Source: an uncultured Bacteroides sp. (lineage in GTDB: Bacteria; Bacteroidota; Bacteroidia; Bacteroidales; Bacteroidaceae). Taken from it: a stretch of 27,867 nt of DNA. Where the stretch lies: positions 1-27,867 of the forward strand of contig CAUEFX010000061.1 of NCBI GenBank assembly GCA_958477465.1. The letters are read 5' to 3'. The notes beneath the pieces were generated by a model that ran no database searches, was not told the origin of the DNA, and was given only the letters and a program-made list of their open reading frames with translations. Positions 15,569-24,431 of the stretch are shown here, one piece after another. The first letter of the stretch is position 1; each line of letters begins with the position of its first letter. The position numbers were made by a program, and so were the translations under genes.

Positions 15569-17266
15569 TTATGACGTTTTTTTCTCTTTCACATCACTGC
15601 TTGCTTCTACGACATTGACCACATAGTCTCCGAGTTTTTCGCATTCGGCAATAATGTCCATGTAATAAACGCCCATCTGATAATCGTACTCCTTGTTATT
15701 GACATCCAGTATATTCTGGTTCTTCAACTGGTTACGATAGTTGTTTATCTCATTTTCAATATTAAACGATTTATTCACGTCGATGCTGTGATGTTCCGGT
15801 TTTTCCACGACAACAATCATCTGCTCCAAAGCATCGTTTGTGAGCTTCATCATAAAATGGATATGCTCATACTGCTTTTCAGTAAAATCCTGATTGGTCT
15901 GTCGCTTGCGGTTGATTGTACGCGCCAGATTATAGCAACTGTCACCGATGCTTTCGATCTCCGTCACTTCACGAAGCATGGCACGTATCTGCAATTTACT
16001 TTCCGAACTTAAACGTCCTTCGGACACCTGATTCAGATAGTTGGCTATTTCCAGCTCCATATTATCGCTGATATTTTCATACTTCTCTACCCGGCTGAAT
16101 ACCTTATTAAAATCATCATCCTTCTCTGTATGGAGGAGATCCTGCACCATGCCGAACATCCGATGCGTCCGCTCTGCAAAAAGATGAATCTCCTTACGGG
16201 CCTGGAGAATAGAAAGTTCTGCCGTAGAAAGCATACCGCCGGTAATAAACCGCAAACGGGGTTCTTCGTCATCCTCCTTCGGACGAATAATAGCACATAC
16301 GGTGCGCTCTATCAATTTTACCCCCCATATCAACAAACAGACGTTGCATACATTAAAGATGGAATGGAAAGCAGACAGCTTATAAGAGACAGCAACGGCC
16401 GCATCTCCCGGATTGAAATACTCATCTACAATCCAAGATACAAACGTGGTAAACGGATGGAAGATAGCCAATACCCAGATCACACCAAATACATTGAATA
16501 CAAAATGCGCCAATGCCGCCCGTTTGGCCTGTGTATTGGCGGTCAATGCAGCCAGATTGGCAGTAATGGTAGTCCCGATATTCTCACCTAACACCAGCGC
16601 CGCCCCCAATTCAAAGTCAATCCACCCATTGGCACACATAATAAGAGTAATGGCCATTGTAGCGGCGGAAGCCTGCACAATCATTGTCAATATGGTACCG
16701 ATCAGGAGGAATAACAGCACAGAGAGAAATCCCATATCCGTATAGTTCTGCACGAAAGCCAGCATATCGGGATTCTTGCCGAGATCCGGGGCATTTTGCT
16801 GCAGAAAAGCCAACCCCATGAACAAGAAAGAAAAGCCAAAGATGAATTCACCGACAGACTTACGGTTACTTTTGCCAGAGAAAATAAGCGGCAAGGCAAT
16901 TGCCAACAACGGAAGAGCATACGCCGACATATCGACTTTAAAACCAAATATGGAGATAATCCAAGCGGTAACCGTAGTACCGATATTAGCTCCCATAATC
17001 ACACTGATAGACTCAGTCAGAGTCAACAACCCGGCATTTACGAAACTGACCACCATTACCGTTGTTGCCGACGAGGACTGGATAAGGGCGGTTATCAACA
17101 CTCCTGTCAAAACACCCGTTACCCGATTGGTGGTCATTGCTGTCAGAATACTTCGTAATCTGTCACCTGCGACTTTTTGCAAGCCCTCGCTCATTATTTT
17201 CATTCCATAAAGGAAGAGCCCTAATGAACCGATGAGCTTTAAAAAATCATAAAAAGAATATTCCAT
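15569..17266 (-). CDS. Na/Pi cotransporter family protein with C-terminal PhoU-like domain
   Basis: This 565-aa protein has two inverted transport repeats with signatures QSSSATT (Gln63) and QASAAT (about residue 200). Each is followed by an ion-site loop, GANIGTT and GENIGTT. A roughly 200-residue helical PhoU-like domain follows (about 350-560, charged helices with repeated heptads). The family takes up phosphate with sodium in the inner membrane. The first repeat is canonical and the second has Ala for Ser, which is common. It has no pho-regulon neighbours, and it is divergent from the nucleoside kinase gene. Confidence 0.93.
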   Translation of the reverse strand: MEYSFYDFLKLIGSLGLFLYGMKIMSEGLQKVAGDRLRSILTAMTTNRVTGVLTGVLITALIQSSSATTVMVVSFVNAGLLTLTESISVIMGANIGTTVTAWIISIFGFKVDMSAYALPLLAIALPLIFSGKSNRKSVGEFIFGFSFLFMGLAFLQQNAPDLGKNPDMLAFVQNYTDMGFLSVLLFLLIGTILTMIVQASAATMAITLIMCANGWIDFELGAALVLGENIGTTITANLAALTANTQAKRAALAHFVFNVFGVIWVLAIFHPFTTFVSWIVDEYFNPGDAAVAVSYKLSAFHSIFNVCNVCLLIWGVKLIERTVCAIIRPKEDDEEPRLRFITGGMLSTAELSILQARKEIHLFAERTHRMFGMVQDLLHTEKDDDFNKVFSRVEKYENISDNMELEIANYLNQVSEGRLSSESKLQIRAMLREVTEIESIGDSCYNLARTINRKRQTNQDFTEKQYEHIHFMMKLTNDALEQMIVVVEKPEHHSIDVNKSFNIENEINNYRNQLKNQNILDVNNKEYDYQMGVYYMDIIAECEKLGDYVVNVVEASSDVKEKKTS

Positions 17267-17287
17267 CTATAATTATTTTAATAGTTG

Positions 17288-17319
17288 TTTGTTCTCTAAC
17301 TGACTTATATCTATTTTTA
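17288..17319 (+). promoter_or_regulatory. Candidate -33/-7 promoter for the nucleoside kinase operon
   Basis: TTTG at 17288-17291 and TATTTTTA at 17312-17319 are 20 nt apart, as expected for Bacteroidales promoters. The -7 box has one mismatch to TAnnTTTG. The kinase ATG lies 34 nt downstream. Confidence 0.5.
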
Positions 17320-17352
17320 TCCAGTTCTTTTTTAACCCATTAAAAAGCCAAA

Positions 17353-19026
17353 ATGAAACAGATGTTACAAATATATTGCAAAAATAATAATATTTCTAAA
17401 GAATTCCCTATTGGCAGTTCACTTTTGGATATTTATTACGGTTTTAATCTCAATTTTCCTTATCAGGTTGTCAGCGCCAAGGTAAACAACCGCTCCGAAG
17501 GACTCAACTTCCGTGTATACAACAATAAAGATGTGGATTTTCTCGATGTGAGAGATTCTTCCGGAATGCGTACCTATGTGCGTTCGCTTTGCTTTGTATT
17601 ATACAAAGCTGTCAGCGAATTGTTTCCCGACGGAAAACTGTTCGTGGAGCATCCCATATCAAAAGGATACTTCTGCAACCTCCGCATCGGTCGCCCCATC
17701 ACCCTGGAAGATGTATCGCTCATCAAAAAAAGAATGCAGGAGATTATCGCCGAAGACATTCCCTATCATCGTATCGAATGCCACACCGCAGAAGCTGTGC
17801 GCATTTTCAGCGAACACGGAATGAATGACAAAGTTAAATTACTGGAAACTTCCGGTTCTTTATACACCTATTATTATACGTTGGGAGGTACCATCGATTA
17901 CTATTACGGAAATCTGTTGCCCAGCACCGGTTTCATCAAACTGTTCGACCTGGTGAAATATTACGATGGACTGCTATTGCGTATTCCCAACAAAGAAAAT
18001 CCCGACGTGCTCGAAGAGGTAGTAAAGCAAGAGAAAATGCTCGATGTATTTAAAGAGTACCTGAACTGGAGCAACATCATGGGACTGAGCAATGTAGGTG
18101 ACTTCAACATGGCCTGTGAAGAAGGGCATGCCACCGACCTGATCAATGTGGCAGAAGCACTGCAAGAGAAGAAAATCGCCCAAATAGCCGATACGATTTT
18201 CCACCGTGGAGAAGACGGCGACCGTATAAAATTAGTGTTGATAGCCGGTCCGTCTTCATCGGGAAAGACCACTTTCAGCAAACGCCTCTCCATCCAACTG
18301 ATGACGAACGGCCTAAAGCCTTATCCGATTTCATTGGATAACTACTTCGTCGACCGTGAAGAGACTCCCCGCGATGAAAACGGGAACTACGACTATGAAT
18401 CTTTATACGCCCTCGATCTGGATCTGTTCAACCGCCAACTCCAGGCATTGCTTCGCGGAGAGGAGGTCGAATTGCCACGATTCAACTTCAACATCGGGAA
18501 AAAGGAGTATAAAGGAGACAAACTGAAAATAGACAAACACACCATTTTGATATTGGAAGGTATCCACGCCCTGAATCCGGAGCTGACTCCGCATATTCCG
18601 AGCAAGAATAAATTCAAGATATATGTATCAGCACTGACCACCATTTCACTGGATGACCATAACTGGATTCCTACAACAGACAACCGCTTGCTGCGGCGTA
18701 TCATCCGTGATTTCAATTACCGCGGATATTCGGCACAGGAAACGATCTCCCGTTGGCCCAGCGTACGCGCCGGTGAAGAGAAATGGATATTCCCTTATCA
18801 GGAGAATGCCGATGTAATGTTCAATTCCGCCCTGCTTTTTGAATTTGCGGTACTGAGATTCCATGCCGAACCTATCCTTACGGGAGTACCACGTAACTGT
18901 CCGGAATATTGTGAAGCCTACCGGTTATTGAAATTCATAAAGTATTTCACTCCCGTGCAAGATAAAGAAATTCCGCCGACCTCATTGTTAAGAGAGTTTT
19001 TAGGAGGAAGTAGTTTTAAATATTAG
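17353..19026 (+). CDS. Nucleoside (uridine-type) kinase with N-terminal TGS and threonyl-tRNA-synthetase-like domains
   Basis: This 557-aa protein is built as a TGS-like domain (about 1-65), a tRNA-SAD/threonyl-tRNA-synthetase-like second domain (about 70-230, with HRIECHTAEAVRIF) and a uridine-kinase-like P-loop domain (about 290-500). The P-loop is AGPSSSGKTTFSKRL, and the nearby ISLDNYFVDREE segment matches uridine kinases. It should phosphorylate a nucleoside using ATP or GTP. Why it keeps the synthetase-like domain is not known, though the fusion is common in Bacteroidetes and Clostridia. The sensor kinase follows it, probably in the same transcript. Confidence 0.9.
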   Translation: MKQMLQIYCKNNNISKEFPIGSSLLDIYYGFNLNFPYQVVSAKVNNRSEGLNFRVYNNKDVDFLDVRDSSGMRTYVRSLCFVLYKAVSELFPDGKLFVEHPISKGYFCNLRIGRPITLEDVSLIKKRMQEIIAEDIPYHRIECHTAEAVRIFSEHGMNDKVKLLETSGSLYTYYYTLGGTIDYYYGNLLPSTGFIKLFDLVKYYDGLLLRIPNKENPDVLEEVVKQEKMLDVFKEYLNWSNIMGLSNVGDFNMACEEGHATDLINVAEALQEKKIAQIADTIFHRGEDGDRIKLVLIAGPSSSGKTTFSKRLSIQLMTNGLKPYPISLDNYFVDREETPRDENGNYDYESLYALDLDLFNRQLQALLRGEEVELPRFNFNIGKKEYKGDKLKIDKHTILILEGIHALNPELTPHIPSKNKFKIYVSALTTISLDDHNWIPTTDNRLLRRIIRDFNYRGYSAQETISRWPSVRAGEEKWIFPYQENADVMFNSALLFEFAVLRFHAEPILTGVPRNCPEYCEAYRLLKFIKYFTPVQDKEIPPTSLLREFLGGSSFKY

Positions 19027-19059
19027 CACTTGTTTAATTTTTCAAGAAAAAGTACAAAG

Positions 19060-20571
19060 ATGAAAACACACATAGCCTTTATTGCCATAATACTCTGTTT
19101 CAATCTACTTTCGCAAGCGCAAACCACCCAAAGCAAAGGAGAAGAGTTGAAAGAACAGGCTCTAAACAGCCTGAATCAGAAAAACTATACCCAAGCACGC
19201 TACTTTTTCAAGAAAGCCTATGAAGCATTTGCGGCCAGGGAAAACTATCCGCAAGCCATCGAATGCGGTATAAAAACCAACGGGCTCTACACCCGGGAAA
19301 ACCTCTACAAAGAGGGATTCGAACTCTGCCGTGACATGGAGCAACTGATCTGGGCTGGTGAGAAGAAATCTAAAAAAACATGGTATGACCTACGCTTCCA
19401 AATCGCCAAAGAGCGCCTGCAAATGTATATTGCATTGAAAAAAACGGCACGCGCCAAAGAACAGCTGACCCGCCTGGAGGAAACTGCCAAGGCCTCCCAA
19501 AGCGACTCCCTGAACAACGACCTCCTCTATACACAGGCCAACTATTATTACACTTTCGGCATGAATACGCAAGGTGATGCTGCCATCAACCGCCTGATAG
19601 GGCAATACAAGGAACAGAAAAACTATGCCAAAGTAGACGAATGCTACAAGACGCTCATCGGCATAGCCCGCAAAGCCAACAATGCCGGACTGGTGGTACG
19701 CACCTATGACAAGTATATCCTCTGGACCGACTCCGTAAAAGCGCTTACCGCACAAGACGAACTGAACGTTTTGAAAAAGAAGTACGATGAAAGCCTGGTC
19801 ACCATTCAGGAAAAGGATGATTCTTTGAGCGCCAAGCGATACATCATCACCGGCCTCTGCGTACTGGCAGCCATCCTTGCTGCAGTCCTGATATTCGGCG
19901 CCATCGTGCTGTTGCGCTTCATCGCCCTTACCCGTAAGCAGAAGAAGACCATCGGCATCGCCAATGAACACAACAGACTGAAGACTCAATTCATACGGAA
20001 TATCTCTGCCCAAATGGAGCCCACACTGAATACACTCGATGCTTCACTGCTGGGAGTAAAAGCTCTGCATACCTTCTCCAATCATATTCAAGAACTGTCT
20101 GAATTGGAAAACACCTTGTCCGAGCCTTACGAAATGCAGGAAAAGAATATCTCCACTTTCTGCGAAAGCATCATGGACAAGATCAAGGGGAAAACCCAAG
20201 AGGACGTTTCTCTCAGTGTCAATGCTCCCAAGCTGAATGTAAAAATCAATCCGGAGCAATTGGAACGTGTACTGCTGCACCTGCTGGAAAACGCAGCCCA
20301 ATATACTCCCGCCGGAGGTAAGATATGGCTCGAGTTTAAAAAACGCGGTGCACATACCCATCAGTTCATCGTCAGCGATACCGGTTGCGGCATTCCCGAA
20401 GAACTGCGGGAAAACATATTCAAGCCTTTTACCGAAGTGAAAGACCTGACACAAGGAGACGGACTGGGACTGCCCATCTGCTCACTGATTGCCACCAAGA
20501 TGAACGGCAGTCTGACGCTGGATACCGGATACAGCAAAGGGGCACGGTTTGTACTGGAACTGCATACTTGA
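19060..20571 (+). CDS. TPR-type sensor histidine kinase lacking the phospho-acceptor His
   Basis: This is a 503-aa protein from the ATG at 19060; an in-frame TTG at 19030 adds only a tail before the signal peptide (MKTHIAFIAIILCFNLLSQA). A periplasmic helical TPR-like domain covers about 22-250, one membrane helix about 260-285, a dimerisation helix about 300-340, and a complete HATPase about 380-500 (LLENAAQYTP, DTGCGIP, GDGLGLPIC). At the H-box, where HisKA domains read F-x-NISHE, this protein reads FIRNISAQMEPTLN, so Ala317 replaces His. ATP binding looks intact but autophosphorylation at the usual site cannot occur. It may be a pseudokinase, a phosphatase-only partner, or use another residue. 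It starts 33 nt after the nucleoside kinase. Confidence 0.88.
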   Translation: MKTHIAFIAIILCFNLLSQAQTTQSKGEELKEQALNSLNQKNYTQARYFFKKAYEAFAARENYPQAIECGIKTNGLYTRENLYKEGFELCRDMEQLIWAGEKKSKKTWYDLRFQIAKERLQMYIALKKTARAKEQLTRLEETAKASQSDSLNNDLLYTQANYYYTFGMNTQGDAAINRLIGQYKEQKNYAKVDECYKTLIGIARKANNAGLVVRTYDKYILWTDSVKALTAQDELNVLKKKYDESLVTIQEKDDSLSAKRYIITGLCVLAAILAAVLIFGAIVLLRFIALTRKQKKTIGIANEHNRLKTQFIRNISAQMEPTLNTLDASLLGVKALHTFSNHIQELSELENTLSEPYEMQEKNISTFCESIMDKIKGKTQEDVSLSVNAPKLNVKINPEQLERVLLHLLENAAQYTPAGGKIWLEFKKRGAHTHQFIVSDTGCGIPEELRENIFKPFTEVKDLTQGDGLGLPICSLIATKMNGSLTLDTGYSKGARFVLELHT

Positions 20572-20601
20572 CAAACTCAACAACCCATACCGTACTAACC
20601 G

Positions 20602-20644
20602 TTCTGTTGACAGCTTGTCCTGAAAAGACAAGCTGTCAACAGAA
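20602..20644 (+). terminator. 18-bp perfect hairpin after the sensor kinase gene
   Basis: Arms 20602-20619 (TTCTGTTGACAGCTTGTC) and 20627-20644 are exact reverse complements around a 7-nt loop. It lies 30 nt after the stop. An AT-rich stretch follows rather than a pure T-run, as is frequent in Bacteroides. Termination is the likely role. Confidence 0.7.
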
Positions 20645-20661
20645 TATTATAATGTATTGCT

Positions 20662-20717
20662 TTCTGACATATTCATATTCTGTTCTGACATTCTGCACAT
20701 TTATACTTTTCTGACAT
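20662..20717. repeat. Three TTCTGACAT words upstream of the second acyltransferase
   Basis: TTCTGACAT occurs at 20662-20670, 20683-20691 and 20709-20717, just upstream of a -7 box at 20739. It could be an activator-binding array for that promoter. The rest of the 300-nt gap (20572-20871) shows only the hairpin, the promoter and a leader of about 130 nt. Confidence 0.4.
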
Positions 20718-20738
20718 AAAAGCACGATGTATTTCCCT

Positions 20739-20746
20739 TATTTTTG
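20739..20746 (+). promoter_or_regulatory. -7 box (TATTTTTG) for the second acyltransferase
   Basis: TATTTTTG matches TAnnTTTG; the gene starts 126 nt downstream, so the leader is long. No good -33 was found. Confidence 0.45.
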
Positions 20747-20871
20747 CTTTTCTTTGTAACATTAAGACGGGGAGTTCTTCGATATTGAACAGAGCTTAAG
20801 ACGGAATAAAAAAGAAATCAGTTTTCTCAAACACAAAATATTATTAATAACCTCGCTTCAAAACTTAAAAG

Positions 20872-21960
20872 ATGAAACGTATTGTTTTTTTAGATTATGT
20901 CCGCGTATTCGCTTGCCTTTTAGTCATGGTTGTCCACGCCAGTGAAAACTTCTACGGTGCTCCCGGTTCCACCGACATGGTGGGTCCGCAATCGTACCTT
21001 GCCAATGAAACCGACAGGTTGTGGGTGGCTATTTACGACGGTTTCTCACGCATGTCAGTGCCGTTGTTCATGATTGTCTCCGCCTTTCTTCTCGCCCCCA
21101 TGAAGGAAGAACAGACCAGTTGGCAATTCTACCGCCAACGCTGTCGCCGTATCCTGCCGCCATTTTTCATTTTCATGGTATTATACAGCACTTTGCCCAT
21201 GCTATGGGGACAGATAGACGGTGCAACCTCATCAAGAGACCTGTCACGAATACTCTTGAATTTCCCCACACTTGCCGGACATTTGTGGTTCATGTACCCG
21301 TTGATCAGCCTTTACCTGTTCATTCCTGTCATATCTCCATGGCTGCATAAAGCCACAGCAAAAGAGGAACGTTTCTTCATTGGACTGTTCGTATTATCAA
21401 CCTGCATGCCCTATCTCAATCGTTGGTGCGGTGAATTGTGGGGACAATGTTTTTGGAATGAATATCATATACTGTGGTATTTCTCAGGTTATCTGGGATA
21501 CCTCGTATTGGCACATTACATTCATGTACATCTTACATGGAGCCGTTCCAAACGTTTCACCGTAGGAGCCGTTTTAATGATTATCGGGGCTGTATGGACG
21601 ATCTATTCATTCTATATCCAGGCCACACCCGGTGAAATCCATTCCACTCCGGTATTGGAAATCGGATGGGCTTTCTGTACCATCAATTGTGTGTTTCTCA
21701 CAACGGGAACGTTCCTTATGTTTACTTGTATAAACCAGACGAAGGCTCCACGACTCATTACAGAACTTTCGAAACTCAGCTACGGGATGTACCTTATGCA
21801 CATCTTCTGGCTCGGACTGTGGGTTATAGTATTCAAGCAAACACTGGAATTCCCTACCGTTGCTGCCATACCTTGCATTGCAGTGGTTACCTTCATCAGT
21901 TGTTTTGTAACGACAAAAATAATCTCGTTTATACCGGGAAGTAAATGGATAATAGGATAA
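20872..21960 (+). CDS. Membrane acyltransferase, acyltransferase-3 family (second copy)
   Basis: This is a 362-aa polytopic protein with about ten hydrophobic segments. The family's N-terminal motif is present as FLDYVRVFACLLVMVVHASE, with the conserved His, followed by PLFMIVSAFLLAP and the basic loop FYRQRCRRILPPFF. It should transfer an acyl group to a surface glycan or lipid; the acceptor is unknown. It is only distantly like the acyltransferase at 5594 and has no neighbouring polysaccharide genes. It is the last intact gene before the decayed accessory region. Confidence 0.88.
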   Translation: MKRIVFLDYVRVFACLLVMVVHASENFYGAPGSTDMVGPQSYLANETDRLWVAIYDGFSRMSVPLFMIVSAFLLAPMKEEQTSWQFYRQRCRRILPPFFIFMVLYSTLPMLWGQIDGATSSRDLSRILLNFPTLAGHLWFMYPLISLYLFIPVISPWLHKATAKEERFFIGLFVLSTCMPYLNRWCGELWGQCFWNEYHILWYFSGYLGYLVLAHYIHVHLTWSRSKRFTVGAVLMIIGAVWTIYSFYIQATPGEIHSTPVLEIGWAFCTINCVFLTTGTFLMFTCINQTKAPRLITELSKLSYGMYLMHIFWLGLWVIVFKQTLEFPTVAAIPCIAVVTFISCFVTTKIISFIPGSKWIIG

Positions 21961-21980
21961 ATTCAGAAAAGTAAGAAAGG

Positions 21981-22031
21981 AAAAGGGAGAAGTAAACTGC
22001 AGCATGATAGCGCAACCTGCTTCTCCCTTTT
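21981..22031 (+). terminator. 12-bp inverted repeat after the second acyltransferase
   Basis: AAAAGGGAGAAG (21981-21992) pairs with CTTCTCCCTTTT (22020-22031) over a 27-nt loop and runs into a long pyrimidine tract. It sits 20 nt past the stop. Confidence 0.55.
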
Positions 22032-22081
22032 TCTTCTCTATTTTCTTTTTCTCTCCTCTTCTTCTCCCCTTTCTATCTTCT

Positions 22082-22136
22082 ATCAAATGGCCTCCACCTC
22101 TTCCGGTGTGAGCGGAATCTTTATTATAAGTCCGGC
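22082..22136 (-). pseudogene. Remnant of an M24 aminopeptidase 3' end
   Basis: On the minus strand this reads GLIIKIPLTPEEVEAI and then TGA, matching the end of the intact aminopeptidase at 25724 (KKIPLTPEEVEALR). The upstream frame closes with a stop within about 25 codons, so only the tail survives. A 29-bp core (22093-22121) matches 25737-25765 at 28 of 29 bases and then diverges on both sides. Confidence 0.7.
22093..22121. repeat. Left copy of a 29-bp direct repeat (aminopeptidase tail)
   Basis: This is identical to 25737-25765 except at 22107 (T versus A), in the same orientation, 3,644 bp apart. The two copies bracket the decayed TPR, TlpA, HlyD and ATPase genes. They resemble attachment-site remnants, but no integrase is present. 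Confidence 0.7.
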
Positions 22137-22218
22137 ATGAGAAGTAAAGAAGCATCACTTCACGGCTAACAACATTAGAAAAACACAAACAAACAAGAAC
22201 AAGCCAAACAAAAAACAT

Positions 22219-22226
22219 TATCTTTG
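22219..22226 (+). promoter_or_regulatory. -7 box (TATCTTTG) before the broken TPR lipoprotein gene
   Basis: TATCTTTG is a full TAnnTTTG match, 24 nt before the ATG at 22250. The promoter may still drive the downstream TlpA gene. Confidence 0.5.
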
Positions 22227-22249
22227 CAAGATACCAAATTGTAGGCTAC

Positions 22250-22465
22250 ATGAAAAGACGAACAACAGCCCTTATGGCCCTACTAACCGTACGATTGGTA
22301 GCCTGCAACGGTAAGACAGGCTACAATGCACAATTGGCACGGGCTGACTCGCTGACACAAGTGGCCGTACGCTACTATGACTCCATGAGAGACTGTAAGA
22401 TGCAGGCGCGAGCCTACTATTATTGGGGCAGCATTTACTGAGACAGAAACGAGCGCGCCATAGCT
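22250..22465 (+). pseudogene. Remnant of a TPR-type lipoprotein / sensor regulator
   Basis: The frame starts MKRRTTALMALLTVRLVACN with a lipobox-like end (LVAC), then KTGYNAQLARADSLTQ, then jumps to VAVRYYDSMRDCKMQARAYYYWGSIY and a TGA at 22439-22441. Reading on in frame gives DRNERAIA, so the stop looks like a CGA-to-TGA change in a longer TPR protein. The phrases match Bacteroides TPR lipoproteins that precede sensor or HTH domains, with an internal deletion after SLTQ. This is from family memory. It is not expected to be functional. Confidence 0.7.
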
Positions 22466-22525
22466 ACGGAGAAAATTCTCATCGCGATTCCTTTTGCACA
22501 ACATTTTCACCCTTCAACTAAAAAT

Positions 22526-24012
22526 ATGAAAAAAACAATGTTTATCAAGCCGGCCTATTTGTACTCTTAATATTCTTTGCATCATGCAAAGCTGACAAAG
22601 CACAATCCGAAAATGAAAGTAAAGCAATAGTTGTTTGTTTTGACAGATACAACCCTAAGCCTTACAAAACAGCAGGAGGAATAACCCACCTGCCAATACC
22701 GAAAGTATCTTATATAGGCAATAAAGGAAACTTGGTTCGTTACACACCTCAAATAAGTGCTGATACAATCGTTTTTACCTCTGTCGATGCCTTTGCCGAA
22801 TTAGCGTTAAGTTATCGCGACTTTGAATATATTTATTTTCCAATAGTACAAGGAGATACCGTCACCATCACCATGGACAATCAAGATTATCCTCTCCTTC
22901 GCAGCAAATATCACCCAGAGCGCAACAGAATCTATAACATGAACTATAAATTGCGCAAAGGAAGGACACACTCTGGCTTAGAAGCAAAAACATGTTTGGG
23001 AGTGACTGGGCAAACCATTGACGTGATACGAGCCAACAACTGGACTTCGCTTTTGGCGGACTACTGTCCTTTGGACTCGTTGCATTCTATGTTCAATAGT
23101 TACAAAGCAGCATATACAGACACCATCAACCTTTTTAAAGAGCAGCAAATCATCTCGGATGAGATATACAATCACTATCAATACCTGCTTGAACTGAAAG
23201 ACTATGAATCCCAGCGAATGCTGAATGAAGACACCATCCTCTACCGCCGAATGGAAGCCGGCATTTCCGATGAGTATGCTTCCTATCCTTCATACCATGA
23301 ATATCTGGACTATTACCTCTGGTTCACCAACCAGCATATCCCGACAATACGCAACAAAACTCAAGGAAAAAACAATGACTGGCGACAAACTTTCGAGGAA
23401 CTATCCGCCAAACCGTTCCAACCCAAATCAATGCAAATCCTGCTTAACCGTTGCATCAGGGAAATCAGCGAGACCTTTTCCGTACAAGATGTCAATCACT
23501 ATCTCGACAAATACCTCCAAATTACCCAAGATACAACACTACACAACAATATTAAAGAGCAATACAACCTCTCTGCCGATGCCAACCAATTACTGTTGGA
23601 GAACATTCAGGGTAAGACCACTAACCTGAGCCTGCTACTGAAAAAGCACAAAGGCAAAGTGATTTATGTGGATTTTTGGGCAAGCTGGTGTGTGCCATGC
23701 CGGGAAGAAATGATTCCTTCGGCAAAACTCAAAGAGATGTATAAAGGGAAAGACGTAGTATTTGTTTACTTGGCCTACAACGACACGAAAAGTAGCTGGA
23801 AAAAGGCTGTAAAACAAGAAGGCTTGGCGGAGATAGAAAACAATTTTATCATCACCAATTCCAAAAACAGCAAGACCTTAGAAGCAATCAAGTTAGAACT
23901 GATTCCTCGCTATATCATTTTTGACAAGCAAGGCAACCTTGTCGAAATGAATGCCCCCAGACCAAGCGACGAACAAGCTACAATAATAATAAACAAGTAT
24001 TTAAAACAATAA
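22526..24012 (+). CDS. TlpA-like thioredoxin lipoprotein with frameshift in an A7 tract at its start
   Basis: The body is open from upstream of 22732, but no ATG, GTG or TTG starts this frame before the lipobox. The only good start, ATG 22526, is out of frame and is followed by seven A's. One extra A would give MKKNNVYQAGLFVLLIFFAS followed by Cys21, a clean lipoprotein signal, and a 495-aa protein. The thioredoxin domain lies at the C terminus: VDFWASWCVPCREE with Cys389 and Cys392, and a cis-Pro in LIPRYIIF. The middle part (about 30-360) is a Bacteroidetes-specific region of unknown role. It would be a periplasmic disulfide reductase. The A7 tract could be a phase switch, a slippage site, decay or a sequencing error. 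Without the shift, translation might begin at the TTG at 22732, giving a protein with no signal. Confidence 0.75.
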
Positions 24013-24102
24013 ATTAACGGAATGAATGCACACCAGAAAATAGAAAGATAGCATCTACCGTACACAACCGCGAGAAGAAACTCTTCGGCGATAAACATCA
24101 AT

Positions 24103-24348
24103 GTGACCGGTTATCCATACATGGAATTCGGTTTCCTTACGGGAAAAGTAGTATCTGTTTCACTGCTGGCAGATGAGGAAAACACCTATACGGTCACCGT
24201 GAATTTACCACAAGATTTACGTACTTCGTATGGCAGGACTTTGGAATTCAAGGGAGAACTGAACGGCACGGCCAAAGTGACGACAGACAAACGAAGTGTG
24301 ACCGAAAGAGTGTTCAGCCCACTGAGATATTTGTGGGAGTATCTGTAA
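24103..24348 (+). pseudogene. C-terminal fragment of a HlyD-family secretion adaptor
   Basis: About 80 residues remain (VTGYPYMEFGFLTGKVVSVS, then YTVTVNLPQDLRTSYGRTLE and VFSPLRYLWEYL). These match the C-terminal part of Bacteroides HlyD-type adaptors that work with peptidase-containing ABC exporters. There is no ATG of its own, and the upstream sequence back to the TlpA stop shows no N-terminal part. It is a remnant of a peptide-export locus. The 419-nt stretch from 24013 to 24431 otherwise holds only the repeat and promoter described below. Confidence 0.75.
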
Positions 24349-24358
24349 AAGAGCAACA

Positions 24359-24426
24359 AAAGTTTGAAGTATAATTAAAACTTTTCAATATATTTGCGAA
24401 AGTTTGAAGTATAATTAAAACTTTTC
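24359..24426. repeat. 28-bp near-palindrome, two identical copies, period 40 bp
   Basis: Copies at 24359-24386 and 24399-24426 are identical and share no further flanking bases. Each is itself a near palindrome (AAAGTTT ... AAACTTT; 22 of 26 positions match its reverse complement). They straddle the promoter of the ATPase gene, which fits paired operator sites. Confidence 0.8.
24363..24396 (+). promoter_or_regulatory. Promoter (TTTG ... TATATTTG) of the AAA_14/DUF4143 gene
   Basis: TTTG at 24363-24366 and TATATTTG at 24389-24396 are 22 nt apart. The first palindrome covers the -33 element and spacer. The second starts 3 nt after the -7 box and would cover the transcription start. Confidence 0.6.
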
Positions 24427-24431
24427 GACCT

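Noticed and set aside
19030..19059. TTG start for the sensor kinase
   Set aside because: It would place ten polar residues before a good signal peptide; ATG at 19060 is better.
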